Shown here piece by piece: positions 24,054 through 36,137 of a DNA stretch of 64,000 nucleotides. This stretch comes from Ypsolopha sequella. Taxonomy: Eukaryota; Arthropoda; Insecta; Lepidoptera; Ypsolophidae. The first letter of the stretch is position 1, and each line of letters starts with the position of its first letter. The notes under the pieces were generated by a model, which searched no databases, had not been told where the DNA came from, and worked only from the letters and a program-made list of their open reading frames with translations. The stretch is from contig OW203987.1 in NCBI GenBank assembly GCA_934047225.1, positions 6,847,501-6,911,500 of the forward strand. Reading direction: 5' to 3'. The translations under genes and the position numbers were made by a program.

Positions 24054-24717
24054 TTAACTTCTGAAAATAAAGTTCAATTAAGTATATGAAACGGTTGCTA
24101 TAACAAATCATGAGACAATTTCACGAAATTCATACCTAAAAGTTAGTGATACGAATATTATTAAAGTAACGACAAAGTATTAAAATTATTTGAAGTTTGG
24201 CGTCATGGCAACTTGCATAATGGCGTAAACATTACGTAGGTTCACAATCTCAGGTTCACAAACCTCAGCTTCACAATCTCAGGGGGCAATCTTCAGCGAG
24301 ATATCGCAATCACCATTGTTGCACAAGGCACGGTGCATTCCTCAGATAGACTGGGTTAGTCTGTGAAAGCGAGTGGCAAAGCGAAATAGCTTAGAAGTAT
24401 TGACATAAATAGTAAGAACATGGCTAGTAGCGCGCTAAAATGACGCCATAAAAACAATACCCACTGACTTCTATGACAGATAATTCAGTCATGTCATGTC
24501 TTTCAGTCAGTGTGGGCACCAAATTTCTAGTACCGAAAATATTTGCAACATTCATTCGTTTGGGCCAATCCTTACATCAAATTATTGCTTATAAACTTTA
24601 ATTTAATTATTGTATCATTATATTTTCAACTATAATATATATATCCCTAAGTGATGTAAAGTATTGAAAAGCTGACAAGATTCTTTGGTCTGCAGATAGT
24701 AGAATAAGGCAGTAAAG

Positions 24718-25003
24718 CAGGCATGTCAAACTCAAAGTCATTGGTGGGCCAAACGCATAAAGACCGTAGAATCAGTGGGCCGCAAAACGCAACCATAAAA
24801 AAAAAGAACTCATTGCATATAGATAGAGTAGTACAGGTAATTTAATAATTTTGACTTTAAATAAATTATCAAGTTGAGGGGTAATTCTATCTGCGGACAC
24901 GCTCACGGGCCGCATCAGATAGCTTTCTTAAATTTGGATCGGGCCGCCGGTAAATGCGTAGAGGGCCGCATGCGGCCCGCGGGCCGCAAGTTTGACATGC
25001 TTG
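24718..25003. mobile_element. hAT-like MITE with 8-bp target duplication
   Basis: The ends CAGGCATGTCAAACT and AGTTTGACATGCTTG are inverted copies with one mismatch. An exact 8-bp duplication CAGTAAAG flanks them (24,710-24,717 and 25,004-25,011). Inside are GGGCCGC-rich stretches typical of hAT MITEs. It landed at the tail of the LINE remnant to its right. Confidence 0.88.
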
Positions 25004-25425
25004 CAGTAAAGAAAAGTAAAGTAAAGTAAAGTAGCGTTTATTCATGAACATGTGTCAAACAATATAAATAGGTCTTGAAATTTGTTAGCAGTACACTCCA
25101 TGTTCACCCATATGGGCATATGAATATTAATTAGCAGACACCCAATTATAATTAAGTATTATCAAAAGAAATGAAGCAAAGTCTTGGAGAATTAAATACA
25201 ATTGTCAAAATTATTAGAATTGGATGTCAATATTATGAATAAATGAAATTGTTTTATCGTCTAAAAAGTCAATGACGCTATAAAAACATTTGTCAACAAG
25301 TAGTGTAAATAATCTAGTTTTAAACAAATTTACATGCATGTCTTTGATATCGTTTGGTACCTTGTTATATATTAATGGGGCCATACAAAAAACACTCTTA
25401 TGCATTAATGCAGGCAGTACTTAAA
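25004..25425 (-). pseudogene. LINE 3' remnant with ACTTT tail
   Basis: On the minus strand a 63-codon frame (25,405 to 25,214) reads LIYNKVPNDIKDM then a FKTRLFTLL block, resembling the extreme C-terminus of non-LTR retrotransposon proteins. An AATAAA and ACTTT tandem units follow down to about 25,010. It is 5'-truncated and not functional. Confidence 0.65.
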
Positions 25426-25749
25426 ATGAGATTTGTACCTCAGGTTTCCGGCGATTCCTGTCCGTCCATTCTGTGTCATAAGTAGTCATATCTCTTGCTC
25501 GGATTGAGCTGAGACATTAGACCCCGGGAAAGGTACGGAAAATCTCCATCGCTGTTACTTTGAAAATTTATTAGGAGCATTGACTTAATGCGAATTGTCA
25601 AATAGTTCGAAGCTGTGGGATTCTGCCCCAAGTACGGCGATAGGGCTTACCACAGAGCATGTAAGCTTACCTCACCACCCATCACACTGGACGTAATCGT
25701 TGGTGAAATGTGGGTCATTCATTACAAAGCCTTTATTTTTTTCAAATAA

Positions 25750-25960
25750 AGAATATTTCCATGACATTATTACATCTATATGTCGTGAGCAGATCGTGAA
25801 GTATGAAATCGAAAATATTTCACCAAAAGTCAAAAATAGGTGCGACGACAAGCGGAGCGAGAAGCGTGTTAGGTTTACATGTAAATAAATTTGGGGAGCC
25901 GAGCGAAGTGGAGTAAGCGACCCTCCTAGTTTTAACAGAAATATGATATGCCTGGGCAGT
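25750..25960 (+). repeat. Dispersed repeat, inverted partner at 63,470-63,700
   Basis: Shares GCGTGTTAGGTTTACATGTA, a GAGCGAAG-rich block and the AGCAGATCGTGAAGTATGAA segment with the right edge of the window, in the opposite orientation. Confidence 0.65.
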
Positions 25961-26392
25961 AGATTATGACATGCCCAATTCTACGAACGTGCCGACGACA
26001 TAATAATATACACTGACGGAAAATATTTTGTTCCGGTTCAGAACTCCTCACATGGAGATTTACTTTTCTTTCTGCGTTTCTATACTGCACTGATATAATG
26101 TTAAATATGTTGTTGTTTTCCATGGGGACTTCACAATTTTACCTGACAAAAGGACGGAACGCCGAGCCGAGAGCGTTCACCCCCAGTAAAATTAAATCAA
26201 CGTGCACCTGAAGGGGACCTCGGCTCCTTTTTCCACTAACTTTTGTCTGTGCTAATTGTAAATTATTTGTGTGTCCCTTATTATTTGTGAACACATAAAT
26301 AATTAATAATTATATAATATGCTTTTATTAGCTTTATATTTAAATAGGATATAATATTTATATAACTTTAAATATAATTGGTTACTCTATTA

Positions 26393-26545
26393 AGTAAAAT
26401 TTGAATTTAAGTTTTCTGTTTCGATGAATTAGAAAAAGGCGGGTTTTTCATAATCCAGCTGCGAAACCGCTCTTACAGAATAATGATTTGATTGATAAAT
26501 GCGGAAGAAGCATCGATATCAGGATCAGAGCATATGGAGAGTGAG
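26393..26545 (+). repeat. Local duplicate of 27,715-27,862
   Basis: Contains the MITE end (GGCGGGTTTTTCATAATCCA...ACCGCTCTTACAGAAT) and then the flanking ATGCGGAAGAAGCATCGATA and ATCAGGATCAGAGCATAT sequence, which also flanks the MITE at 27.8 kb. It therefore duplicates element end plus neighbouring unique sequence. Confidence 0.7.
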
Positions 26546-27058
26546 GTCTCTGAATATCCCTCTGGGAGGCACGGGTAGGTATATTAAAAGTATTCCTATT
26601 TGAACAAATAATCTTAATTCCTATTCATGACAATTTCCTCTATGGTTCTATCAGAGAGAAGTTCAACACATAATCATCGTGGTGACTCTTTTATCTGACG
26701 TTGAACCATCGCGCGGTCGTGCAGCACTTACGAAATCGTTTCGCGCATCTCGCACCAACCAGCGCGGCCTCTGTCCCTAATACGTATTTAACCTGAGTAC
26801 AAACAAACCCGGCCCGTCTGTCTGGGCTATTTGGAGTCCTCAGAGTTATGACTAGCGGACCACATCAAAGTTGTTAGAGATCAAAAGCTGAGCTTGTGCA
26901 TTTTGTCATAATTCCCAAACGCTGCAATTCTCCCAAGCCCCCCGGAACATGTAGGAAATTAAAATTGAGGTGTTTGGTTTCTTGCAAAATTTTACATGAG
27001 GATCTAAATTGCCCGCTAAAGGGCTGTTCTAATGTGTCTAATTAAACTACGATGAGAA

Positions 27059-27782
27059 GAGCGGTTTCGCAGCCGGATTGTGAAAAACCCGCCTTTTTCT
27101 AATTAATCTAAACAGAACACTTATATTTAAAATTCATACCAAAGTTACTCTACAAAACCTTATTACCTTATATTGTGTATGCTACCATCGCAACGTTTCC
27201 ATTGGTTTCGGTAAATTATAATTTTCTAATCTATCTATTGGTTTCAGGTGGTAGAGCTGATGCCGAGCTCGACTGTGGGGGTACCACCATCTTACTTGGA
27301 GACCCCCTCGAAGTAATTCGGGGGAGAGTAAGAGGACAGCTCACAGTCAAAAAAATAGGAGACCCACCATGCCTGGGATCGATGGATGGCGGTATATTCA
27401 TCCCTAATAGCCGGGCCTTATATGGAACAGACTGGTGACGGGCAGCGGCGTCAGTGGTGCGAGGGTTCCGGCACCGCGCTCACCAACCCGCCTGCCCAGC
27501 GTGTGTGAGTATGGGCAATTCTTCCAGGATGACCGTCGGGAGTTGCAAAGTCCTGGAAAGGCTTATGTCCAGCAGTGGACCATCTAGGCTGATGGATGGA
27601 TGGATCATTGGTTTCTGTAAATTAGAATTTTCCAATTTACAGAAGCCAATGGAAACTTTGCGATGGCAGCATACACAATACACAGGTAATAAGGTTTTGT
27701 TGAATAACTATTAAGTGAAGTGTTCTGTTTCGATGAATTAGAAAAAGGCGGGCTTTTCACAATCCGGCTGCGAAACCGCTCT
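27059..27782. mobile_element. Foldback MITE with ~185-bp arms, split by a retroposon
   Basis: The left arm (27,059 to about 27,247) starts GAGCGGTTTCGCAGCCGG. It is mirrored by the right arm (about 27,606-27,782), including the GGTAATAAGGTTTTGTTGAA block. A retroposon sits in the loop. A single arm recurs at 21,740-21,912 and an end at 26,393. Confidence 0.8.
27248..27605 (+). mobile_element. SINE-like/RTE-tailed retroposon inserted in the MITE loop
   Basis: It starts at GTGGTAGAGCTGATG and ends in ATGTCCAGCAGTGGACCATC followed by GATGGATGGATGG. The flanks CTATTGGTTTCAG and TCATTGGTTTCTG share ATTGGTTTC, a likely target duplication. The open frames across it are incidental. Confidence 0.7.
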
Positions 27783-29177
27783 TACAGAATAGAAGAGATT
27801 AAGATAATGATTTGATTGATAAATGCGGAAGAAGCATCGATATCAGGATCAGAGCATATCTTTAGGTATATTTAATGGTCTTTGATTCGTCATCATTGGT
27901 ATATTATTGGCAGTTCGTCTCCGCCCACTGTTGGATACATAGCCTTCTCGAATAATACATAATAGTAAAGAATCAAGAAAAAGAATAACTCGTGACTCAC
28001 ATTTCATCATGTTTTTTCCTCTACTTATATGTAAATAGAACCGTAATGAATAATGACCATAAACTTAAGTATGATTCTAAGTGAGCATTCAACGACTTTG
28101 TAGCAAAAACGCGGCACTATAATGGGAAAGCAAGCTGTACCTAAGTTAATCTAAAATAGCCTTATTTTTTATCTATACAAAAGTCTTCCTATTTCAATCT
28201 ACAACCATCAGAGAGACAACTGTACGCACAAGTAGAAGTGACATCAGTTTCACCTCTTCCTTTAAATTGTCGTGAAAACTAAAGACGAACAAATTTTGTC
28301 CATAATACATTTTTATGCCGTATTAGGTAGTTTAAGTGTATATTTATCCGCAGAATCCGGTATCTTTTCGGGTTTAAAAACAAAAAAAAAAAACTAAATA
28401 CTTACTTATAGGTTCTTCGAGGCTGAGCAAGAGTGTAGGCACAGAATTGAAATAAAAAAAAGCTTTATGAAATGAAGACGTCTCAGAAAAAACTACCCTT
28501 CCGCGAGGATCTGAATTTCAGCTAAGCTAAGTAACAATACCTTACATAATTTTATGTCACAATATATTTATGTTCTAACCATTTATAAAGCAATGAAGTA
28601 AATTTTAGTTGGGTAAGTAAGAAACTGAAAAAAATCGAAATTAGGATACTGTATATGTAGGTAACTTAAACCTATTCGAGGTTGCGCAACCTTAATTTTG
28701 GCATTCTTCCCACGACCGAGCTTAATATAAGGTGAACGCATTAATTTAAATTATGACGGTTTAGCTCGAGCGTGTGAATAATAGTGATGTTATGTTAATA
28801 TTATTAAGTATTATACAAAGACTTATTGTTACTTATATGACATTTTAAAATAAAATAGCAGTCATTATTATGCTACCTTAGCATAAGAAAAGACACGTTT
28901 TACTTATCATAGCGTACGTAAGTAATTTAAAGTTAATGACTCCCATAATGGCATAAGGTCATTACAACATAAAAACGGTTTTACAAGTTGACGTTGTTGT
29001 TAGTAGAGCAAAAATCGATTATATAATATATATTATAACAACGCGTTTCAGCCCAATTTATTATCTCTATTCAAGATGTCTATAAGTATATCATTGTAAT
29101 CTACACAGATTTTCTGGTAATCTATTGTAACGAATTTAGTCTAAATAAACTTTCTTGTCAAACTTATTTTTGGCCTG
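27783..29177. other. No supported gene
   Basis: AT-rich sequence without a convincing frame. The first 80 bases are the unique flank duplicated at 26.5 kb. Confidence 0.5.
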
Positions 29178-29357
29178 ACCCGATTTTAGGACAAACTAGT
29201 TTGGCCTAGGCCAAATTAGTTTTGGATTTACATGAAAAAAATAACCACGACGACTCGCCATAACCTACCCTGCCGGCTCTCTTCTGCTCTGGAGGACTTC
29301 CAAATAACTAGTCTAGCTTTATGGCCTAGGCCAAACTAGTTTGTCCTAAAATCGGGT
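29178..29357. mobile_element. Short foldback MITE
   Basis: About 35-bp inverted ends that are perfect by eye, starting ACCCGATTTTAGGACAAACT and reaching an internal GGCCTAGGCC palindrome in each arm; 180 bp in total. Confidence 0.75.
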
Positions 29358-31338
29358 TTAGTATTGTTGTTTGTCTATGGTATTGTGTAGGTTTCCAACT
29401 TTTCATGATAATAGCGACACCTAGCAGAGCTTTAAACACCAAGATAGTTTTGCTACTTGATACTAGATGGCGTCTTGAAAATTTTACAAACAGGAAACTA
29501 TAAAAATACGATTTGTCTTTGTTTGTAAAGAAATTTAAAAAATAACAAAATAGTTCTGTTAATTAATATCAAATGGCAATTTATGATTTGTTAAAATTTT
29601 TTTGAAGGATTTACCTACTTTGGAGTTCTTGTAAACCTAATTTTCCGAGTTCGATGTTGGGGCCAACCAAGTCGTCAGAGTTGCACATTTCACTAGTAAT
29701 ATTTATACTCTATGGTTGCACATTCACAAAGCTTGGACGAAAGTGCGTCACGCAGAGTACTAATAGTAATACCTGGTAATACTCTATTCTATGGTCACTC
29801 ATGCACATTTTGTCTTGGTCCAATCCTGGGTGTATTATCTATGGGCCAATCCAAGCCAAGTACCTATCCAACCAAAGGGATACTGCTCGTCTGCTCCTGT
29901 TCAGTTGACTGACACCAACTTCACGCCCCAATGTAATGTAAATAGAATTAAAGCCACGATAGAAAAAAGTCCCGCGTAATATGGTATTTTCGTTTTTACT
30001 TCTTGACCTTTACGTACTTTATATATAAAAATATATCGTTTTTATTTAGGTAGGAGTATATTAAATACAAAATACGAGTAAGTACGGCATTATGTATGTA
30101 CACTTTATTGGTTTTGTTTATTTTATTTTATAAATTTGTCACACTCCCACATTACATAAAATAATACTTTCTTCACCACCCAAAGGTTGGCTGGAAGAAA
30201 TCGCTTTAAGATAAGTCCGCCCTTGTAAAACACTGTGTGTTCAAAACTCTGTAATCAAATTTTTATTTAACAGTGTATTAATTCATTCATTTCTTTGAGA
30301 GAGGACTTCTTCCATAGCGTTTGCTGTTTACTCTAATAGCAAAGCCTCACTCCATCCGTGGCACACATATCCCCCAATGGTTTGGCTGCTGGTTGAGCTG
30401 TTTGTAGTTCTAAATTTAAATGCAGGTTGTTTTCAAAAATAAAATACGAAGAAATTATTGAAAATCTGTATTTTTATACATGACAGACCAAAACAACACT
30501 TCTTAGTGAATACAGCTCACTCTAATGTTCGGTTGCTATTTAATTATAAAATCATAATCGCATATTTATAAAGCTCTAGACATCGCTATGTTAGACTAAA
30601 TAAAGTTAGGAATAATACGGCATTGCAATGACTATTAAACAAACTAAATTATACATATTTATAGTTGATTTTTATAATCTGCTGATTGCAAATTAGTTCG
30701 CCACCATATAGACCGCGAGGAACCCTAAAAGTACAGAAACTGAAACTTGCACTTCTTCCACTTCTTCTTACATACTTCTTCAATACAATACTACGTACTT
30801 CTTTAATACTCTGTGGAATTATTAATAAGATCTCAACATGAAACTAAGAATTTAAACGTATGCCTAAGTTTCAAGTCGCTCTCTCTTTGTGTCTGTCCGC
30901 CTTGAACCTTGATGTCTTCCTAGGGCTCCGTACCCAAAGGGTGCCAAACGGGACCTTACACATTACTCAGCCTTTTAGTCCGTCCGTCTGTCACAGGGGT
31001 CTAGAGCTTCAGTCATATTACGTAGCTAGTTTTTTCACATAGTACGTATTGTTCTATGGTTTCTATCACGGCAAATAATTAATAATTCTAAGAAATTGAA
31101 ACCTAAGGAGACCAAATACAAAAAAAAACTCGAAAATATAGCATTTTTAGGGTTCCGTACCCGAAAACGAGACACTCCACTGTCTGTCCGTCCGTCCGTC
31201 TGTCACAGCTTCAGCCATTTAACTAGCTAGTTGATTTTTTTACAAAATACGTGTTACTATGGCCTCTATCACGGCAACAAATTAAAATATAAATGTGTGA
31301 GGTCGGTTGACGCCTGCTGCCGTTGTCAGAATCTTTAA
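29358..31338. other. No supported gene; repeat fragments only
   Basis: Holds a truncated LINE 3' end (30,178-30,250, AAGGTTGGCTGGAAGAAATC) and two partial copies of the GGTTCCGTACC family with CCGTCCGTCTGTCACAG microsatellite-like stretches (30,925-31,060 and 31,150-31,290). No coding region was recognised. Confidence 0.5.
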
Positions 31339-31555
31339 AGGTGATCGCACATTTGTCAGTAACGTACGCGCCGCACGCGCCGAACGCGCCGCATTTTAGA
31401 ATTCGTTGTATGCAATGATATGAAATCTCGTATATTTATCCGCACCGTACGCGCCGCATTTCGTAAAATACGGTAGGCATCCGAACTCCGAAGGAAGCAT
31501 TCTGATGACGTCATATAACGCGGCGCGTACGTTACTGACAAATGTGCGATCACCT
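31339..31555. mobile_element. Foldback MITE with CpG-rich ends
   Basis: Inverted ends of about 36 bp, perfect by eye, start AGGTGATCGCACATTTGTCA and include GTACGCGCCGC. A third GTACGCGCCGC motif lies inside. 217 bp, non-coding. Confidence 0.8.
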
Positions 31556-32885
31556 CTATTCTACCTTCCAGACCACGACAGGCCACGAAACCTCGTGGGA
31601 CCCGGGGTCAGTCTCGTGACATCGCCAAATACCATTTAGAGAGCGATACGATATGTTTTCTTTTGACGCTAATATAATACTTCGGGTCATTGACCGATTT
31701 TCCGGCTGACCTAGAAACAGTTAGGAATTTGGAATTTCTGTATATTATATAATACTGTATTTAAACAACAAAGAGTTAAATTTAATCAGAGGAAATTAAT
31801 GACCTACATGATTTTACAGTTTTATTTCAAACATTTTGTAAGAATAAGTTTGTAACTTTCGTTAGAACTTTATTCCATTCGTGAGAAGAAAGCTTAGACA
31901 AACATATGAAGGGTAAGCGGGAAGAGGGATCATAACCAACAGAAGGTAAATTTGAAATAAGTAGAAAAAACTTGCTTAGGTTATTATTTTAGAACTCTGC
32001 TTAGTGGGCTTATTGTAATCACAGTTAATTATTGTAATTACATTTTTTTTTTCTCAAAAGCAAACTTTACTATCAGCCAATATTCACAGTTAAAAGAGAT
32101 TTTTTTTACTTTTTGTACTAGTTATGACCTTTTTTTTAAGTTAGGTTTTTAAGCTTCTTCAGTCCGGTTTATTTTTAAAAGCGATATTCTGCGGACTGTG
32201 TTATTTTTTTCAAGTTTTTGTTTTTGCTCAATCATTGTTATCGAGACATTTTAGGAGATGGCACTATTTACTCAATTTTGAAAAAAACTGACAATGATCT
32301 TTCTTCCCGCGTACCCTTCATATATTTGTAGTTATTCTTCTAACGGGGTTCATATTCCCAACTTTTTTGGTTCTACGCTGTAAGTCTTTATGATGGCAAA
32401 AAACTTGCTCCAAAAGATGAGTAGGTACCATCGCGAGAATTTACAGTTTCACCTTTTTTACTCAGTAATGTCTAAAATGAAAGAGTAAATAAATGAGCTG
32501 TTATTTCGCGATGAATATACACCATTACCATTGTTTTATAGGTACGTATACATTTTAATGGCCTTGGTTTTGGCCTATGATACTTATTATATATTTTGGA
32601 TTCAATTGCACAATGAATTAGTAGAATTATTAATGTTAATGAATAATTATGTAAAACAAAATAAAACTAAGAAGAATAACATTCAATATGCAGTCGAATT
32701 TTCAAGAGATCACAAAAGTTTACCCGATAACACGAAGCTGTCTACACAGATAGATCAACATTATTGTCAATAAATGATATATTTTCTTCTATTGCCACAA
32801 TTTAGAATTTCAAGAGAGCCTTAAATTAAGTTAATACTTTTCTCAACAAACCTGGTACATACACGCTTAATAAAGTTATTTTTGA

Positions 32886-33112
32886 CAATGGGGATCCACA
32901 AGCAAAGCTAATCATAGATGGCGCTAGCATAGGTCCAGCCAATAAATACAACGGTCCGGTTATGTCAAACTTTGTTGTTATGTATATTGTTATGTTCCGG
33001 TTTAATATGGGGTTTTCCGGGAATAAATTAAAATCAATAAATGACAAATTTTCATGGCTGGATCGAAGATGCGCCATCTACAGGGATAATTTAGCAGTGT
33101 GGATCCCCATTG
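32886..33112. mobile_element. MITE with CAATGGGGATCCACA ends
   Basis: A perfect 15-bp outer inverted repeat is followed by partial inner matches (ATAGATGGCGC / GCGCCATCTA). 227 bp, no coding frame of its own. Confidence 0.7.
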
Positions 33113-33379
33113 GTAATATTAATCAACAAAGGCGTAAGACATAAAGCAATAATATCAATAACATGTCCGTCTCGGAATGTAATATACGGTAACACAATGT
33201 CAATTACAACGCACATTCAACGTCTCAAGCGCTAGAGGTTTAAACGACGATCTGTCAAAACTTGCAGCGCTTGATGTTCTGAATGTATGATGAACACAAG
33301 GATTCATTTCACAGTTTTTCATATAAGTAAGTACAGTGATAATTTCGGAAATCAAACCACCTTCTAAAGCCCACCAGGC

Positions 33380-33557
33380 TTCACTACATAGTATAAAACA
33401 AAGTCGCTTCCCGCTGTCTGTCTGTCCCTATGTATGCTTAGATCTTTAAAACTACGCAACGGATTTAATGCGGTTTTTTTTTAATTGATAAAGTGATTCA
33501 AGAGGAAGGTTTATATGTATAATACATGCCCGTGCAAAGCCGGGGCGGGTCGCTAGT
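33380..33557 (+). mobile_element. Helitron-like non-autonomous element
   Basis: It starts TCACTACATAG and ends GTCGCTAG then T, with a GC-rich hairpin-capable CCCGTGCAAAGCCGGGGCGG just before the end. A 5' TC, a 3' CTAG with a preceding hairpin, and no inverted ends match Helitron structure. The end resembles a Helitron family widespread in Lepidoptera; the family name was not confirmed. Confidence 0.6.
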
Positions 33558-33963
33558 CCGTTATAAAAATAGAGCTAAGACATCAAATAAATGGACTGAA
33601 TTCTCTATGACTATCATCAATGGCTAGGAGGAACAATTTTTCCGCATGTATACGATAAACACTGGATTATGTATGATTTTAGCACTAATATTTACACATG
33701 TAAGCTCTTGTGCATTCATATTATAAACGTACATGTAATAAATCAAATCATAGTAACTACAATATGAACTGATAAATCAATGTCTTTTCATTCTACAAGC
33801 ACAGAATATCGTGTTGCGCACATCAGTGCGCCATATAAGTTCCGTGCACAAGCAAACCGTCACATTGTATGATAGTTTTCTATTATTCCATTAAACCATT
33901 AGAGAAAATCCTAGTGATTATGATAATATCCCAATAACGAATGCGAAATACGATCTGCACCCG

Positions 33964-34112
33964 TAGCACAGTGTTTAATCGCGCGCGACGCGACTTAGTT
34001 GAATCACAAGTGCGAGGAACGTGACACCGATGTTTTTGCGATTAAACAGTATGTCACGGTCCTCGCACTTGTGATTCAACTAAGTCGCCTCGCGCGCGAT
34101 TAAACACTGCTA
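33964..34112. mobile_element. Near-perfect palindromic element, copy 1
   Basis: Two arms of about 60 bp, GTGTTTAATCGCGCGCGACG inward to AATCACAAGTGCGAGGA, face each other over a short loop containing GATGTTTTTGCGATTAAACA. A decayed copy is at 41,043-41,157. It could extrude as a cruciform. Confidence 0.8.
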
Positions 34113-35372
34113 TGGGGGCAGCTGAATGAAAGGCGGATGTCATTAAAAATTGTGAAAAACTAATTACAACCAATAAAATTATCCTAATGATAGAATGGAA
34201 TACATATAGGTACAATCTACAATAAATATAAATTTTTAGTTAAGTTACTATATCTACTATTCAATATCATCTTTTGAAATGCACTGGTATATAATTTTAA
34301 AGTTTTTTTCCAGACACTTATCTGAGATACACTTTTACTAATATGTGATATTTATATTTTTTAAATATATTTTCACTATTTATTCTATTTACGACGAACC
34401 AAAGTCGTTGCGCGAATTAAAACATTCATAGTATTTAAGATTAGGTCCCTTTCCCCGTTGAATGATCATAGACTTGCTTAATTTTTTTTTAATATCCCTG
34501 TCCTGCTCTTTTGGAAGAGTACCTAAATAATAATAAAAACTAGGCGACTTAGAAACATTAGAAATTATCAACGCAAATGAAAAAACCTCGATAATATAGT
34601 TTCTATGATATAATTATCTTTATTTCTTTAGTGGCAGATATTTATCTTTTTTCGTAATCATATATTCCTTCTGATTTGAATCGCAATGACAAATATTTTT
34701 ATATTAGAAAGAAATAAAAGATCCATCAATACCTCGATATCTCTTAACCTACCCAATCAGAAGGCACTCCCGTTATGGCATTCAGTACTCGGCCTTAAAT
34801 AAAATCCTAATCAATTTAAGTTAATATCAATATTAAAGTAATTTTAAACATTAATTTATAATAAAATCAAATTAAATTAAAACTCAGTTGCCAACAAAAG
34901 ACAATCATCATGTCTTATCGCTTTCTTCCAAAGTGACATCTGCTTTTTGAGTGAGAATAAAAACAATTGTGATAAATAATACTTAAAACTGTCTTTCGAA
35001 TAACCAGTCAAGTATTATATTATATGGAGAATACATTACAAGAACATATACATATTTGGCTTGAAAAATCATGAAAAATGGAACGTTTGGGGTAAGGCGC
35101 GCCTCTACGTCTACGAGTATTGACACTCACACAAACGCAATGTTTCGTCTTTCCTCCCACGATGTTTAGGAGAAGATCGAAACGTATAATACTGGGTTTC
35201 AATAGGTAACATAGCAAGTCTCAAGTTTGTAGGAGAACATAAGTTATTGAACAGTACCGGCAACCAAATATCATTAAACAGATTTTATAATCTGTGACGC
35301 GCGAGCATATATTTAACATATAATATTACTATTTATTTAACAATATGACTAGGTAACGATTATGTGCACTTA
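34113..35372. other. Downstream flank of the RabGAP1 gene, no gene seen
   Basis: AT-rich sequence without recognisable coding or repeat structure. Confidence 0.5.
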
Positions 35373-35378
35373 TTTATT
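35373..35378 (-). promoter_or_regulatory. Candidate polyadenylation signal for RabGAP1
   Basis: AATAAA on the minus strand about 460 bp past the stop codon. Another AATAAA (35,332-35,337) lies just beyond. Either could serve; only transcript ends would decide. Confidence 0.4.
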
Positions 35379-35835
35379 TTTGATTCGATACATATATATA
35401 AATTTTTAAATATGTAACGTAATTTTTACCAAAAAAATGTTGTTTCATGTTCATTGATTGATACAAAAATCTTACGGAACAAAGGTTTTTGAACATAATG
35501 ACGAGAAAACACGAAAATAAACAAAAAATTACACTCTAACCTTTAAATCTGATAGTTAAAAAATCAACTCTGTCCCCAATAGTCATAGAGTGCTCTCATT
35601 TGCAAACAAAAGGTTTTACTAGTGAAATAAACAAAAACTGATCGAAAATTACCGAGCACCAAACTGCCTCTATGTTCAGGGCGATACCAAGGAATTTGAG
35701 ACTATAAAATTTGCTGCTCCGTGATAAAAACATGAACCAAACAAATAAAAGCACTAATTCGAGAAAGTTCTACTCATCCAGACACCAGATGGCGCCAACT
35801 TAGGCTATCAAATACCCATACATTGAACACTGCTG

Positions 35836-36137
35836 TCAACCCATCGAGAGGTTTTTCACCATGTTAGCCGGCGTGAGCTCTTGGCTTCGACGGTTCAACT
35901 CCTTTGCCTCTTTAGTCATGTTCGATTCGACGATCATTGAGTGTCGCTTCGTGTTGGAACAATCCTTCTTCCTTCTGACGTCAGGGCTGTAGGGCTCAGA
36001 GACTCGTCTGTCGAGGTGAGTTTGACTGCCGTGCGAGTTTGAGAACGACCCATGCCGTCGCAATGGCGGCGCTTGGTCTGGTGTCGGCAGGTAAGTTTGG
36101 AAAGTTGGCCGGTTCTGCGCCGCTTCCATGATTGAAC
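35836..36137 (-). CDS. RabGAP1: RabGAP1 terminal exon m
   Basis: Acceptor AATTATTAG, stop TGA at 35,836-35,838. It completes the conserved TLGSI junction, then encodes a diverged tail of about 95 residues. The tail has basic-Ser motifs (RRHGSFS, RRVSEP, KRHSM) that could be kinase sites (inference). The frame ends NMVKNLSMG. Confidence 0.92.
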
